64,000 nt of DNA from Rhizobium sp. BK650 (GCF_014195325.1 NZ_JACIBK010000004.1:62001-126000), one strand, 5' to 3'. Positions 1 to 8,284 are shown, counted from the stretch's first letter. Notes: generated from the letters alone by a model not told the origin. Program-made: numbers and translations.

Positions 1-453
1 GTCGCCCCGGACACCAAGGCGATCTGGCCCTTTGTCAGCGCCATGCGCACTAACAATGTCATGGCCTCGCCGATGACGGTGGCGCTCGCGACGCGCTGGA
101 TCGAGGATGGCACGGCAGACACGATCCTGCGGTTCATCCGCGCGGAGGCGGGTGCCCGCCAGCAGATGGTGGCGAATATCCTGCCCGAAGGCAGCTACAA
201 AGCCGATCCGATCAGCTTCAACATCTGGCTGCCGCTCATCAACGGCTGGACCCGTTCCACCTTCGGCAGCCATATGCGCTCCTCCGGCATCGGCGTGGTG
301 GCAAGCGACGTCTTCACGGTGGAGGGGGCGGCCCCGGAGGCCGTGCGCGTCTGCCTCGGCGGCCCGATCACCCGCGAGAGGCTGAAAGGCGCGCTGGATT
401 TCATGGCGCATGCACTCGAGGGACCGCCGGAAATGTCGGCTTCGTTTTTCTGA
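1..453 (+). CDS. MocR/PdxR-like regulator, C-terminal aminotransferase part (5' end outside window)
   Basis: The reading frame is open from base 1 and ends at a TGA at 451-453, giving about 150 C-terminal residues. The sequence has the small-domain pattern of fold-type I PLP aminotransferases as found in MocR/PdxR (GntR-type) regulators: a hydrophobic W-x-P-L segment followed by GW, then GV(V)AS-D-F, and a final AVRVCLGG in which the Arg would bind the substrate carboxylate. The HTH half, if present, lies outside the window, so a plain aminotransferase cannot be excluded. An inverted repeat follows the stop codon. Confidence 0.7.
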   Translation, partial: VAPDTKAIWPFVSAMRTNNVMASPMTVALATRWIEDGTADTILRFIRAEAGARQQMVANILPEGSYKADPISFNIWLPLINGWTRSTFGSHMRSSGIGVVASDVFTVEGAAPEAVRVCLGGPITRERLKGALDFMAHALEGPPEMSASFF

Positions 454-485
454 GCTGCTGGTCCGTCTTTCGTTATCGATTCAAT

Positions 486-638
486 AAAAAAGACCCCTCC
501 CCAACCCCTCCCCACAAGGGGGAGGGGCTTAAACTGCCGCACTCGCTTTCCAAATTTTCGACGTTTCGGATGAAGCGAGGCAGTGCGGCCGGGTTAGTCC
601 CTCCCCCCTGTGGGGAGGGGTTGGGGAGGGGTCTTTTT
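486..638. repeat. Long imperfect palindromic intergenic repeat
   Basis: The left arm at 486-531 (AAAAAGACCCCTCCCCAACC and onward) is repeated in reverse complement at 596-638, almost base for base over about 40 bp. Inside it a second, weaker inverted pair (CTGCCGCACTCGCTT near 534 against AAGCGAGGCAGTGCGG near 575) continues the symmetry, so the whole 150 bp could fold as one stem. C/G-tract palindromes of this type are common intergenic repeats in Rhizobiales. It lies between two same-strand genes and could act as a terminator or transcript-end stabiliser. Confidence 0.8.
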
Positions 639-813
639 CTCCGGCGCAAAATCTTGCCTTCCTCACGCCTCATAAACCCGACCCACAAAATCCCTGCGTC
701 ATTCTGACGAATAGACTCGCAATTTGCTTTCAATGTAATTATATTGTATGCATACATTATCAGGCATTGAATGTATTTTGCCGATGCCTAGAACCGCTGA
801 AAGCGAGATCGTC

Positions 814-1182
814 ATGGACGCCGAATATCCTCCTCTCCCTCCGATGCAGACCGGCATCCGGGGCCGCTGCCCGCGCTGCGGACAGGGACATATGTTCAAG
901 GGTTTCCTTACGCTGCAGAAGGAATGCGAAGTCTGCGGGCTGGACTATTCCTTCGCCGATCCGGCTGATGGCCCCGCCTTCTTCGTGATCTGCTTCGCCT
1001 GCGTGCCGAGCGTGCTGCTGGGCGTGTGGCTGGAAGTCGCCTTCTCCGCGCCGCTCTGGGTCCAGCTTCTGGTGACCGGTCCCTTCATGTTCGCCACCTG
1101 TATTCCGCCATTGAGACCGCTGAAGGGATGGCTAGTCGCAAGCCAGTATTTCTATAAGGCGGAAGAGGGCAAGCTCGCCTGA
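814..1182 (+). CDS. DUF983 zinc-ribbon membrane protein
   Basis: This is a 122-aa protein of the DUF983 family. Two Cys pairs (Cys19-x2-Cys22 in RCPRCG and Cys38-x2-Cys41 in CEVCG) form a rubredoxin-like zinc ribbon, and two hydrophobic segments follow (about residues 53-75 and 80-97). The function of the family is unknown; members sit in the inner membrane. ATG 814 is preferred because the protein begins just before the conserved part, but ATG 784 and ATG 748 are in frame. A possible promoter (TTGCTT near 724 and TATATT-like near 741) would make 748 too early. The ORF stands alone between the repeat element and the DUF1348 gene. Confidence 0.8.
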   Translation: MDAEYPPLPPMQTGIRGRCPRCGQGHMFKGFLTLQKECEVCGLDYSFADPADGPAFFVICFACVPSVLLGVWLEVAFSAPLWVQLLVTGPFMFATCIPPLRPLKGWLVASQYFYKAEEGKLA

Positions 1183-1449
1183 CGCCCCCAATGCGAGGCG
1201 TCACGCGCAAAGAGCGCGTGGTTGGGAATGCAAAGGCCGTTCGAGCTCCTCGATCGGCCTCTTTGCCGCGCATATGCGAACCATCGCATCGACGCTGGCA
1301 AGCCCTGACAAACATCCGCGAAAGACGCGCTTGGTATGCGCCCGAATTCTAGCCAAAATGTCGCAGATGGCATCTATGGGAACCTCTTGCGCTTTTGTAC
1401 CGATCAGTACAATGATTAACGAAAGGTACAGTCGAGCAAGGAGACCAAG

Positions 1450-1911
1450 ATGCCCGCACCACTTCCCCCCTTCACCCAGGAAACCGCAACCCAGAAGGTT
1501 CGCCTTGCCGAGGATGGCTGGAACAGCCGCGATCCGCAGCGCGTTTCGCTCGCCTATACGCCTGATAGCCAGTGGCGGAACCGCGCCGAATTCGCCACCG
1601 GCCGCGCCGAGATCGTCGCTTTCCTCACCCGCAAATGGGCAAAGGAGCTGGACTACCGGCTGATCAAGGAGCTCTGGGCTTTCACTGATAACCGTATCGC
1701 CGTGCGTTTTGCCTATGAGTGGCATGACGACAGCGGCAATTGGTTCCGCTCCTATGGCAATGAGAATTGGGAATTTGATGCGGAAGGCTTGATGCAGCGC
1801 CGTTTCGCCTGCATCAACGACCTGCCGATCAAGGAATCGGATCGCAAGTTCCACTGGCCGCTCGGCCGGCGGCCAGATGACCATCCGGGCCTTTCCGACC
1901 TCGGTCTTTGA
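1450..1911 (+). CDS. DUF1348 (SnoaL/NTF2-like) protein
   Basis: This 153-aa protein matches the DUF1348 branch of the NTF2/SnoaL fold: an N-terminal helix with W-x-S-R-D, the SQWRNR strand, a central [19 protein letters not shown] strand and a C-terminal [11 protein letters not shown](6)-R segment. It is a small cytosolic alpha+beta barrel of unknown substrate. A purine-rich stretch (AAGGAGACCAAG, ending just before the ATG) is a strong ribosome binding site. The TetR-family gene follows 41 bp downstream on the same strand, so the pair may be co-transcribed and the regulator may control this gene. Confidence 0.85.
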   Translation: MPAPLPPFTQETATQKVRLAEDGWNSRDPQRVSLAYTPDSQWRNRAEFATGRAEIVAFLTRKWAKELDYRLIKELWAFTDNRIAVRFAYEWHDDSGNWFRSYGNENWEFDAEGLMQRRFACINDLPIKESDRKFHWPLGRRPDDHPGLSDLGL

Positions 1912-1952
1912 GGCGGCCCCAAAGTGGCCCGGAAGTGATCCAAAGGTGAAGT

Positions 1953-2573
1953 GTGAAGACCGTTTATGAACGTGCCGATGTCGTGCCGCTGCTTGCCGAG
2001 GTCTTCCGCGAGCTCGGTTACGAGGGCACGACGCTCAGCCGCATCACCGAGCGTACCGGCCTTGGCAAGGGCAGCCTTTATCACTTCTTCCCCGGGGGCA
2101 AGGAGGAGATGGCGGCCGCCGTTCTTGCCGATGTCGACGGCTGGTTCGAACGCGCCATCTATGAACCTCTGCGCCGCGATGACGCGAGCGCGGCGATCGA
2201 TGCAATGTGGGCGAACGTAATGGATTATTTCCGTTCCGGCAGCCGCATCTGCCTCGTCGGCGCCTTTGCGCTGGACGAAACGCGAGAGCGTTTTTCCTCT
2301 GCCATCCGGGACTATTTTGCCCGCTGGATCGAAGCGCTGCGCCGGGCGCTGATCCGCGCCGGCTGCGATGACGACGCCGCGCTTGCCGCCGCCGAAGAGG
2401 CAGTGTCCGGCATTCAAGGCGCGCTGGTGCTCTCGCGGGCGCTGGAAGACAGGGATATATTTGCCAGAACGATCAGCCGGCTGGCCGGAAGGCTGGCTGC
2501 AATGAAACGTGGGGATAGGCAATGGCCGCTGGCTCGGCAGAAGCGACGATACGGCAGATCGGACTACGGGTGA
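1953..2573 (+). CDS. TetR/AcrR-family transcriptional regulator
   Basis: This 206-aa regulator has an N-terminal TetR helix-turn-helix (about residues 8-52, with GYEGTTLSRITERTGLGKGS and the YHFF motif) and a variable helical ligand domain. The start is GTG 1953, preceded by AAAGG at a suitable distance. The C-terminal tail (about the last 20 residues, rich in Arg, Gln and Tyr) is unusually basic for the family and may be poorly conserved. The gene follows the DUF1348 gene on the same strand, which suggests local regulation, although the ligand cannot be inferred. Confidence 0.85.
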   Translation: MKTVYERADVVPLLAEVFRELGYEGTTLSRITERTGLGKGSLYHFFPGGKEEMAAAVLADVDGWFERAIYEPLRRDDASAAIDAMWANVMDYFRSGSRICLVGAFALDETRERFSSAIRDYFARWIEALRRALIRAGCDDDAALAAAEEAVSGIQGALVLSRALEDRDIFARTISRLAGRLAAMKRGDRQWPLARQKRRYGRSDYG

Positions 2574-2608
2574 GGGATCAAAGACGGCCTCACCCGTCAC
2601 GATTGTGT

Positions 2609-2743
2609 TTAGGCGTCGTTCTGAGAGGGCAGGCGGACCGGGCGCGGATGCTCGCGCTGCGTGCGCACCTGGCGCCACTCGTTTTCCATTTGGTCGACGA
2701 TGTGCTGGGGGATCTTGGTCGGAGTTTCTGTGCTGGTTTGCAT
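2609..2743 (-). CDS. Small hypothetical protein (44 aa)
   Basis: A short minus-strand ORF starts at ATG 2743 with a strong upstream ribosome binding site (GAGGAAAAGAGG, about 6 nt spacing) and ends at TAA 2609. The product is charged and hydrophilic (MQTSTETPTKIPQHIVDQ at the start, Arg/Pro-rich end) with no membrane segment. No family is recognised. The good ribosome binding site and its location in a divergent gap opposite the GH19 gene support it as real; a longer in-frame start at 2827 lacks such a signal. Confidence 0.55.
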   Translation of the reverse strand: MQTSTETPTKIPQHIVDQMENEWRQVRTQREHPRPVRLPSQNDA

Positions 2744-2857
2744 CTTATACCTCTTTTCCTCAGCAAGGATGTGCTTACGATTGATGCATCGCACAATAAA
2801 AACTGCGTGTAAATAAACCGGCGTCACACTTGAAACGATTAAATTAATTTCAATCGA

Positions 2858-2874
2858 TTAAGCGGACGTTAACC
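2858..2874 (+). promoter_or_regulatory. Perfect CtrA-type box upstream of GH19 gene
   Basis: TTAA-GCGGACG-TTAACC at 2858-2874 matches the alphaproteobacterial CtrA consensus TTAA-N7-TTAAC exactly. It lies 26 bp before the GH19 start codon, in the divergent gap shared with the small minus-strand gene. Its nearness to the start codon would suit either repression or activation from a very short leader. Confidence 0.5.
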
Positions 2875-2899
2875 ACAACAGGCCTGCGAGAAGCGTATA

Positions 2900-3523
2900 A
2901 TGACCGTCGCCTTCGACCGGCAATTCTTCTTCGATACCGTGCAGCTTTCGCTGTTCAAGGGCAGCCTCTCGCCGGGCCAGGTCGAAGGCATGAATGCTAT
3001 CATCGACTACTGGGACGCGAACTTGGCTACCGCAGATCGGCGATGGCTGGCCTATATATTGGCCACCGCCTTTCATGAGACGGCCTACACGATGCAGCCT
3101 GTGCGCGAGACATTGGCGACAAGCGATTCCCGCGCCGTCGAGATACTCGAGACCGCCTTTGCGACCGGCCGGCTCTCCTGGGTGAAGTCGCCTTACTGGC
3201 GTGCGGATGAGGACGGCAAATGCTGGCTTGGCCGCGGGCTGGTGCAACTCACCCACAGGCGCAATTATGAGGCAATGAGCGAGATAACCGGTATCGATCT
3301 CGTTGCTCAGCCCGAGCGTGCCATGGAAATGGCGCCCGCCGTAACGATCCTGATCGAGGGCATGCTGCGTGGCAGCTTCACCAGCCACCGGCTCTGCGAC
3401 CATCTCAATGACGAGAAGGAGGACTGGGTGAACGCGCGCCGCATCGTCAACGGCACCGACAGGGCGGAAAAGCTTGCCGAATATGGCCGAACCTTCCTCG
3501 CAGCGATCCGCCCCAGGGCCTGA
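2900..3523 (+). CDS. Glycoside hydrolase family 19 (chitinase/endolysin-like)
   Basis: This 207-aa protein resembles the small GH19-type lysozyme/endolysin domain: ILATAFHETAYTM carries the catalytic Glu (HET motif), followed by W-LGRGLVQLTHRRNYE, the hallmark substrate-cleft segment, and a C-terminal helical part. There is no signal peptide, as in prophage-derived endolysins, and no holin or phage gene lies nearby, so it is a solitary gene. Likely substrates are peptidoglycan or chitin-like glycans; which one cannot be told from sequence alone. A CtrA-type box sits directly upstream, and a GTGGCCC/GGGCCAC hairpin follows at 3533-3553. Confidence 0.8.
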   Translation: MTVAFDRQFFFDTVQLSLFKGSLSPGQVEGMNAIIDYWDANLATADRRWLAYILATAFHETAYTMQPVRETLATSDSRAVEILETAFATGRLSWVKSPYWRADEDGKCWLGRGLVQLTHRRNYEAMSEITGIDLVAQPERAMEMAPAVTILIEGMLRGSFTSHRLCDHLNDEKEDWVNARRIVNGTDRAEKLAEYGRTFLAAIRPRA

Positions 3524-3624
3524 CGCGGCATTGTGGCCCGGTTGAAGGGCCACGCGGCGCGTGTTATCGCCCGGCCCAGGCCCAGAGAATTCAAGCCCAG
3601 AGAACTGCCACAGGAGTGCCGCGC

Positions 3625-3936
3625 GTGATCCGCCATATTGTCTTCTTCACCGTGCCGGAGGAAAACCGCGAGGCGGTGCGCAAGGGGCTTTCCATCCTGA
3701 CAGGCATTCCGCATGCTCTGAAGCTGGAGATCGGCGAAAACGTCAAGACGGACCAGTGGGGCAACGCGATCGATTTCGTCGTCTACGGCGAATTCGAGAG
3801 CGAGGAAGCGCTCGCCGCCTATAAAGCGCATCCCGACTATGATCGCTCCACACGCACCGTAAAGCCGCTCCGCGATACCAGGATTGCGGCCGATTTCGAC
3901 AGCGGCAAGGCAGTCACCCGGCCCCTGCAGAATTGA
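3625..3936 (+). CDS. Dabb (stress-responsive alpha/beta-barrel) protein
   Basis: This 103-aa protein matches the Dabb dimeric ferredoxin-like barrel: MIRHIVFFTV as the first strand, a central D-F-V-V-Y-GEF strand, and the late H-PDY and P-L-R-D segments. The start is taken as GTG 3625 because AGGAG at 3612-3616 is correctly spaced for it; the GTG at 3616 overlaps that signal. Dabb proteins are small cytosolic proteins often tied to stress or ring-cleavage chemistry, with no defined reaction here. The gene is followed by a large convergent intergenic region. Confidence 0.85.
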   Translation: MIRHIVFFTVPEENREAVRKGLSILTGIPHALKLEIGENVKTDQWGNAIDFVVYGEFESEEALAAYKAHPDYDRSTRTVKPLRDTRIAADFDSGKAVTRPLQN

Positions 3937-3969
3937 CGGCAACGGTCGGGCCGCCCGGAAATTATCTAA

Positions 3970-4232
3970 TACATTGAAAATGAATAAGTATTCTGCGGCG
4001 GCGGTTCATTTTGCCGTGCTTTCGGCGTAAGTCATTGATTCTGAATAAGTGACGCACCAAACATCGATCTTTTCTATAATAATTTCGTTCAGCAAACGCG
4101 GCCTCCGATTCTGAAATTCTTTACGCGTAAGTTGGGGGGTAAGTGGATCACTTATTCAGAATCAACGACTTAGCTCGAAAAACATGGCTTTAATGGGCTC
4201 ATTTTGAAAATTCTTATTCAGATTCAAATAGA
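3970..4232. repeat. AT-rich nested inverted-repeat region
   Basis: In this convergent spacer a 25-bp segment at 4028-4052 is repeated in reverse complement at 4148-4172 with one clear mismatch (core GATTCTGAATAAGTGA). An outer pair, TGAATAAG at 3981-3988 and CTTATTCA at 4213-4220, shares almost the same centre (about 4100). A further GATTCTGAA copy lies at 4107. The stretch is visibly richer in A/T than the neighbouring genes. The symmetry resembles a MITE-like relic or a structured transcript; no coding ORF is seen. Confidence 0.6.
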
Positions 4233-4369
4233 TAGAGGGAATCCGGAATCGATGTCGGCTGCGGATGAATCGATCTGTGAAGGACCGGAAGCGCCTCTTG
4301 AGGGGAAAGCTGTAAATGATTCAAAAACCTAGCGGATCGGCCGCTCTCGACGCAGCATGAGCGGCTTTT
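4080..4369 (+). ncRNA. Candidate small RNA (speculative)
   Basis: A TATAAT hexamer at 4075-4080 and a hairpin plus T-tract terminator at 4340-4369 delimit a possible plus-strand transcript in a gap without an ORF. The terminator is about 400 bp from the only upstream plus-strand gene, which makes read-through from that gene a less natural source. The -35 region is weak. This is inference from signals only. Confidence 0.2.
4340..4369 (+). terminator. Intrinsic terminator, plus strand
   Basis: GCCGCTC (4340-4346) pairs with GAGCGGC (4359-4365) across a 12-nt loop and is followed by TTTT. In the opposite direction there is no T-tract, so it would not serve the minus-strand MFS gene that ends at 4432. 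Confidence 0.5.
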
Positions 4370-4431
4370 GGCGGCTGATGGCAGAGTGGATTTTCGGCCT
4401 CCGGCCGGCGGGGCACTTTACCCGTTGCCGG

Positions 4432-5646
4432 TCAGGCCGGCTGCTCGCTCGGCTTGGCGCGGAGCACCAGGGCCATCAGCACCAGCACGAAAACCAGGGC
4501 GATGGCCGCAAGGACTGCGCCGGTAACGATCGTCGGGCCGGCGCCGATCCGGTCGAGGATGGCGGTGAAGATGACGGGTGCGATGGCGTTGGCAAGGTTC
4601 TGCGGCATCGACAGGCGCGCGGCCTGCAGCCCGTATTCCCTGGCCGAGAAGAGGGCGAGCGGCAGCAGCGCGCGGGCAACCGCAAGAACGCCGGAACCGA
4701 AACCGTAAAGCAGCACGAAGGTAACGAGCAGCGGCGTCGACGGCGAAACGAGAAATAGCATCAGAAAGCTGAAGAGCATCAGGCTGAGGCCCGTGACCGA
4801 TGTCAGGATCGGATTGCCGCGCTTGCCGAGCAGCATGTCGAGCGCGCGCGCCGAAATGCCGATCACGCCGCGGGCCGAACCGAGCTGTAGGGCGAGGGCT
4901 GGCGATGCGCCGGTCTGACGGAAGATTTCGAGCAGCGATGGCGAAACGCCGAAGGTGATGAAGGTGGTGAGCGTGGTGCAGACGGCAATCAGCAGAAAGG
5001 CCTTGCGGCGGTCGGCCGGCGAAAGCGCCACCGGCGCTGTTTCGGCCGCTGCCCCCTGCATATGGCTGGCGACCGGCTTCGGCAGGCCGAAGAGATGCAG
5101 CGGCAGGCAGACGAAGAATTGCAGGCCGGCGGAGACGAGAAAAGTGATGCGCCAGCCGAAAGTCTCGTTGAGCAGCGTCAGGATCGGCCAGAAGATGGTC
5201 GCCGACAGACCGGTAAACAGCATGAGGATGGAGATGACCCGTTTGCCGTTTACCCCTTCGCGCTCCACGACCGCGGTATAGCACGGCGCGGAAAGGCCGA
5301 GCGCGCCGCCAAATCCGATCACGACCCAGGCGATGGCATAGGCAACGATATTTGTCGTGGCGGCAAGCAGCACCAGGCCGATCGCGAAGGTGATCGAGGA
5401 GGCGGCCAGCACTTTCGCCGCGCCGTAGCGGCCGAGCCAGCGCCCGGTCAACGGGCCGGCAAAGGCGCTGATCACCATCATGATGGTCAGTCCGGCAAAA
5501 ATCGCTTCGTTGGGAAGCCCAAGTGAAGGCGCAATGACACGGCCCATGACGCCGAGCATGTCGAAGGTCGTGCCCCAGCCGATCAGCTGGGTGACTGCCA
5601 GCACGCCAACTGTCTGCGCCGTACGGAGAGAAAATGATGTTTGCAT
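4432..5646 (-). CDS. MFS transporter
   Basis: This 404-aa protein (from ATG 5646) has about 12 hydrophobic segments and the MFS intracellular loop pattern GRWLGRYGAAKVL between helices 2 and 3. A hydrophilic central loop (around residues 190-215, AAAETAPVALSPADRRK) separates the two six-helix halves. It is an inner-membrane secondary transporter of unknown substrate. An in-frame ATG at 5694 would add 16 residues (MKLLSLYSHSSFHF), and neither start has a convincing ribosome binding site. It is transcribed away from feuN and converges with the Dabb gene. Confidence 0.85.
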   Translation of the reverse strand: MQTSFSLRTAQTVGVLAVTQLIGWGTTFDMLGVMGRVIAPSLGLPNEAIFAGLTIMMVISAFAGPLTGRWLGRYGAAKVLAASSITFAIGLVLLAATTNIVAYAIAWVVIGFGGALGLSAPCYTAVVEREGVNGKRVISILMLFTGLSATIFWPILTLLNETFGWRITFLVSAGLQFFVCLPLHLFGLPKPVASHMQGAAAETAPVALSPADRRKAFLLIAVCTTLTTFITFGVSPSLLEIFRQTGASPALALQLGSARGVIGISARALDMLLGKRGNPILTSVTGLSLMLFSFLMLFLVSPSTPLLVTFVLLYGFGSGVLAVARALLPLALFSAREYGLQAARLSMPQNLANAIAPVIFTAILDRIGAGPTIVTGAVLAAIALVFVLVLMALVLRAKPSEQPA

Positions 5647-5917
5647 GATTCTGAAATGAAATGAAGAATGGCTGTAAAGCGATAGCAGTTTCAACCAGAC
5701 GGCGAAAGGTTTGATCGACGGATGTCATGCGAATTTGACTGGCACCGAGATTTCGGTTGCGGCTGAAGGACATGCGCCCATCATTCAGGAATCACGCATA
5801 TTTCGCGCTATAGTCGAGAATTGTTCTAAAAAACCTGCGTTACCGTGCATTCATTTGCCATTCAGGTCGCTTGAGTACATATTCGGAACAAGTTGGTATT
5901 ACATTGAAAGCACGGAC

Positions 5918-6166
5918 ATGGCCTCTCTTCTGAGCGTCGCAGCACTGGCCGCCGGCCTGGCGGTTTCGGCGCCCTCGCCGGACGATACGCACACGCTTGT
6001 CCTGCGCGTGTCGGGCGATTGCAGCGCCGCGGCCCAGCAGGTCGTGGAGGAGACGGGCGGCCAGCTTCTTTCCGTGCAGCCGGTGGGCAATAGTTGCATC
6101 ATAACCGTTCTCGTCCAGGGTAACGGCCAGCGTCCGCGCAAAGTGACGGTAAAGGTTCCGATGTAG
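5918..6166 (+). CDS. feuN: FeuN-like small periplasmic modulator of FeuPQ
   Basis: This 82-aa protein has an N-terminal hydrophobic signal (MASLLSVAALAAGLAVSA) and two cysteines (Cys35 and Cys60) that could form a disulfide in the periplasm. It lies directly upstream of feuP-feuQ on the same strand (53 bp gap). In Sinorhizobium meliloti a small periplasmic protein, FeuN, is encoded at this position and holds the FeuQ kinase in check; size, export signal and location agree. The identification therefore rests mainly on context. An upstream in-frame ATG at 5711 is less likely, as it would hide the signal peptide. Confidence 0.75.
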   Translation: MASLLSVAALAAGLAVSAPSPDDTHTLVLRVSGDCSAAAQQVVEETGGQLLSVQPVGNSCIITVLVQGNGQRPRKVTVKVPM

Positions 6167-6219
6167 GCGGAATCGGCTTATCAAGGTTCCAGTGATTTGC
6201 AGCGGAAGAAGGCGAAGCG

Positions 6220-6891
6220 ATGCGCATTCTGGTAGTGGAAGACGACGTCAATCTGAACCGGCAGCTCAGCGACACGCTCAAAGAGGCGGGTTATGTCGTC
6301 GATCAGGCTTTCGATGGCGAGGAAGGGCATTTCCTCGGTGATACCGAGCCCTATGACGCGATCATCCTCGATATCGGCCTGCCTGAGATGGACGGCGTGA
6401 CCGTGCTCGAAAAGTGGCGCGGCGCCGGCCGCACCATGCCGGTCCTGATCCTGACTGCCCGTGACCGCTGGAGCGACAAGGTCGCCGGCATCGATGCCGG
6501 CGCCGACGACTATGTGACCAAGCCTTTCCATGTCGAGGAGGTGCTTGCCCGCATCCGCGCACTGATCCGCCGTGCGGCAGGCCATGCCTCCTCGGAAATC
6601 ATCTGTGGCCCGGTGCGGCTCGACACCAAGACTTCGAAGGCGATCGTCAACGGCGTGACATTGAAGCTCACCTCGCATGAATACCGGCTGCTTGCCTATC
6701 TCATGCATCACATGGGCGAGGTGGTCTCCCGCACGGAACTGGTCGAGCATATGTACGATCAGGATTTCGACCGCGATTCCAACACGATCGAGGTTTTCGT
6801 CGGACGCCTGCGCAAGAAGATGGGCGTCGATCTGATCGAAACGGTGCGCGGTCTTGGTTACCGCATCCAAGCGCCGACCAATGCGAATTAA
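6220..6891 (+). CDS. feuP: Two-component response regulator FeuP
   Basis: This 223-aa OmpR/PhoB-type regulator has a receiver domain (residues 1-115) with acidic pocket Glu7-Asp8-Asp9, phosphoacceptor Asp51 (ILDIGLPEMDG) and the conserved KPF. A C-terminal winged helix follows (about 125-220, with SHEYRLLAYLMHH and VRGLGYRI). It overlaps feuQ by 11 bp. FeuP controls iron-uptake-related genes in R. leguminosarum and osmotic adaptation (including ndvA, cyclic glucan export) in S. meliloti. A GAAGG ribosome binding site precedes the ATG. Confidence 0.9.
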   Translation: MRILVVEDDVNLNRQLSDTLKEAGYVVDQAFDGEEGHFLGDTEPYDAIILDIGLPEMDGVTVLEKWRGAGRTMPVLILTARDRWSDKVAGIDAGADDYVTKPFHVEEVLARIRALIRRAAGHASSEIICGPVRLDTKTSKAIVNGVTLKLTSHEYRLLAYLMHHMGEVVSRTELVEHMYDQDFDRDSNTIEVFVGRLRKKMGVDLIETVRGLGYRIQAPTNAN

Positions 6892-8284
6892 GTCACTCAC
6901 CGCACGCGTCCTGCTTCTGACCACGGTCTGGTCGACGGTGGCGCTGGTGGTGATCGGCCTGTTGATCTCGACGCTCTATAGACGTAGCGCGGAGCGCGGC
7001 TTTCAGGATCTGCTGCGTGCGCAGCTCTACAACGTCATCAATTCCGTGACGATCGGCGATCAGGGCGCTCTTTCGGGCAGTCCGCAGCTCGGTGACCTGC
7101 GCTTCGCCCAGCCGAAGACCGGCTGGTATTGGGTGGTGGAACCCCTCGGCACCTATACGACTGCGCCGCTCGTCTCGCCTTCACTGGGCTCGGCAACCAT
7201 CCCCGTGCTGTCGGTCGTCGAAGCGCCGTTCGATAAGAATTACGAGCGCTATTATCAGGTAACGGACGCAGCCGGGAACCGCGTGCAGGTGGCAGAAACC
7301 GAAGTGGTGCTCGACACTGACGGCCGTGCGGCCCGCTTCCGCGTGACCGGCAATGTCGATGTCGTGGAAGATGATGTCCGCAATTTCTCTCACCGCCTCT
7401 ATCTGGCGCTTGCCGGCTTCGGTGTGGGCAGTCTCATCGTCAATGCGCTCGCCATTCTCTATGGCCTCAAGCCGCTGGACAAGGCGCGGGCCGCCCTGGA
7501 GCGCATCCGCGCCGGCGAAAGCGAGCAGCTGAAGGGCGATTTCCCGCGCGAGATTCTGCCGCTTGCCAATGAGGTCAATGCGCTGATCGACAGCAACCGC
7601 CGCATCGTCGAGCGGGCGCGCATGCAGGTCGGCAATCTCGCCCATTCGCTGAAGACGCCGATCGCCGTGCTGCTTAATGAAGCCCGGGTGCTTGAGCGCT
7701 CGCATGGCGATCTCGTGCGCAACCAGGCCGAGGCCATGCAGGGCCAGGTGCAGTCCTATCTCAACCGCGCCCGCATCGCCGCCCAGCGCGAATCCGTCTT
7801 GGCGCGCACCGAGGCCGAACCGGCGCTGGAGCGGCTGGTGCGGGTCATGCGCCGCCTGAACGTCGAAACCGAATTCGAACTGATCGTCCAGCCGCCGCAT
7901 CTGGCCGTCGCCATGGAGCAGCAGGATCTGGAGGAAACTGTCGGCAATCTCCTGGAAAACGCCGCGCGTTTCGCCAAGAGCAAGGTGCGTCTCTCGGCCG
8001 TCGAAGCCGGCGAGGACGTGAAGGGAATAGAAGCCAGCGCCAGAAAGCACTGGGTGGAGCTTTCCGTCGAGGACGACGGTCCGGGTCTGGAGCCTGACCA
8101 GATCCGCGAGGCTCTAAAGCGCGGCCGAAGACTGGATGAGAGCAAGCCCGGAACCGGTCTCGGCCTTTCCATCGTCACCGAGATTTCCAACGAATATCAG
8201 GGCCGGCTGGAGCTCTTTCGCGGGGAGTGGGGCGGGTTGAAAGCCAAGCTTATTCTGCCGGGTGTGACAAAGGATGTTGCATGA
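6881..8284 (+). CDS. feuQ: Sensor histidine kinase FeuQ
   Basis: This 467-aa PhoQ-like kinase has a first membrane helix at about residues 9-31, a periplasmic sensor to about residue 165, a second helix (LALAGFGVGSLIVNALAILY) and a short HAMP-like linker. The H-box is NLAHSLKTP, the N-box NLLENAARFA, and the G-boxes DDGPGL and GTGLGLSIV. ATG 6881 overlaps the feuP stop, which implies translational coupling; an earlier in-frame start at 6854 lies inside feuP. Phospho-transfer to FeuP and restraint by the periplasmic FeuN are inferred from the S. meliloti system. Confidence 0.9.
   Translation: MRIKSLTARVLLLTTVWSTVALVVIGLLISTLYRRSAERGFQDLLRAQLYNVINSVTIGDQGALSGSPQLGDLRFAQPKTGWYWVVEPLGTYTTAPLVSPSLGSATIPVLSVVEAPFDKNYERYYQVTDAAGNRVQVAETEVVLDTDGRAARFRVTGNVDVVEDDVRNFSHRLYLALAGFGVGSLIVNALAILYGLKPLDKARAALERIRAGESEQLKGDFPREILPLANEVNALIDSNRRIVERARMQVGNLAHSLKTPIAVLLNEARVLERSHGDLVRNQAEAMQGQVQSYLNRARIAAQRESVLARTEAEPALERLVRVMRRLNVETEFELIVQPPHLAVAMEQQDLEETVGNLLENAARFAKSKVRLSAVEAGEDVKGIEASARKHWVELSVEDDGPGLEPDQIREALKRGRRLDESKPGTGLGLSIVTEISNEYQGRLELFRGEWGGLKAKLILPGVTKDVA

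Noticed and set aside
1203..1221. CACGCGC/GCGCGTG hairpin after the DUF983 gene
   Set aside because: It is a perfect 7-bp stem, but there is no T-tract and short GC stems are frequent here; not counted as a terminator.
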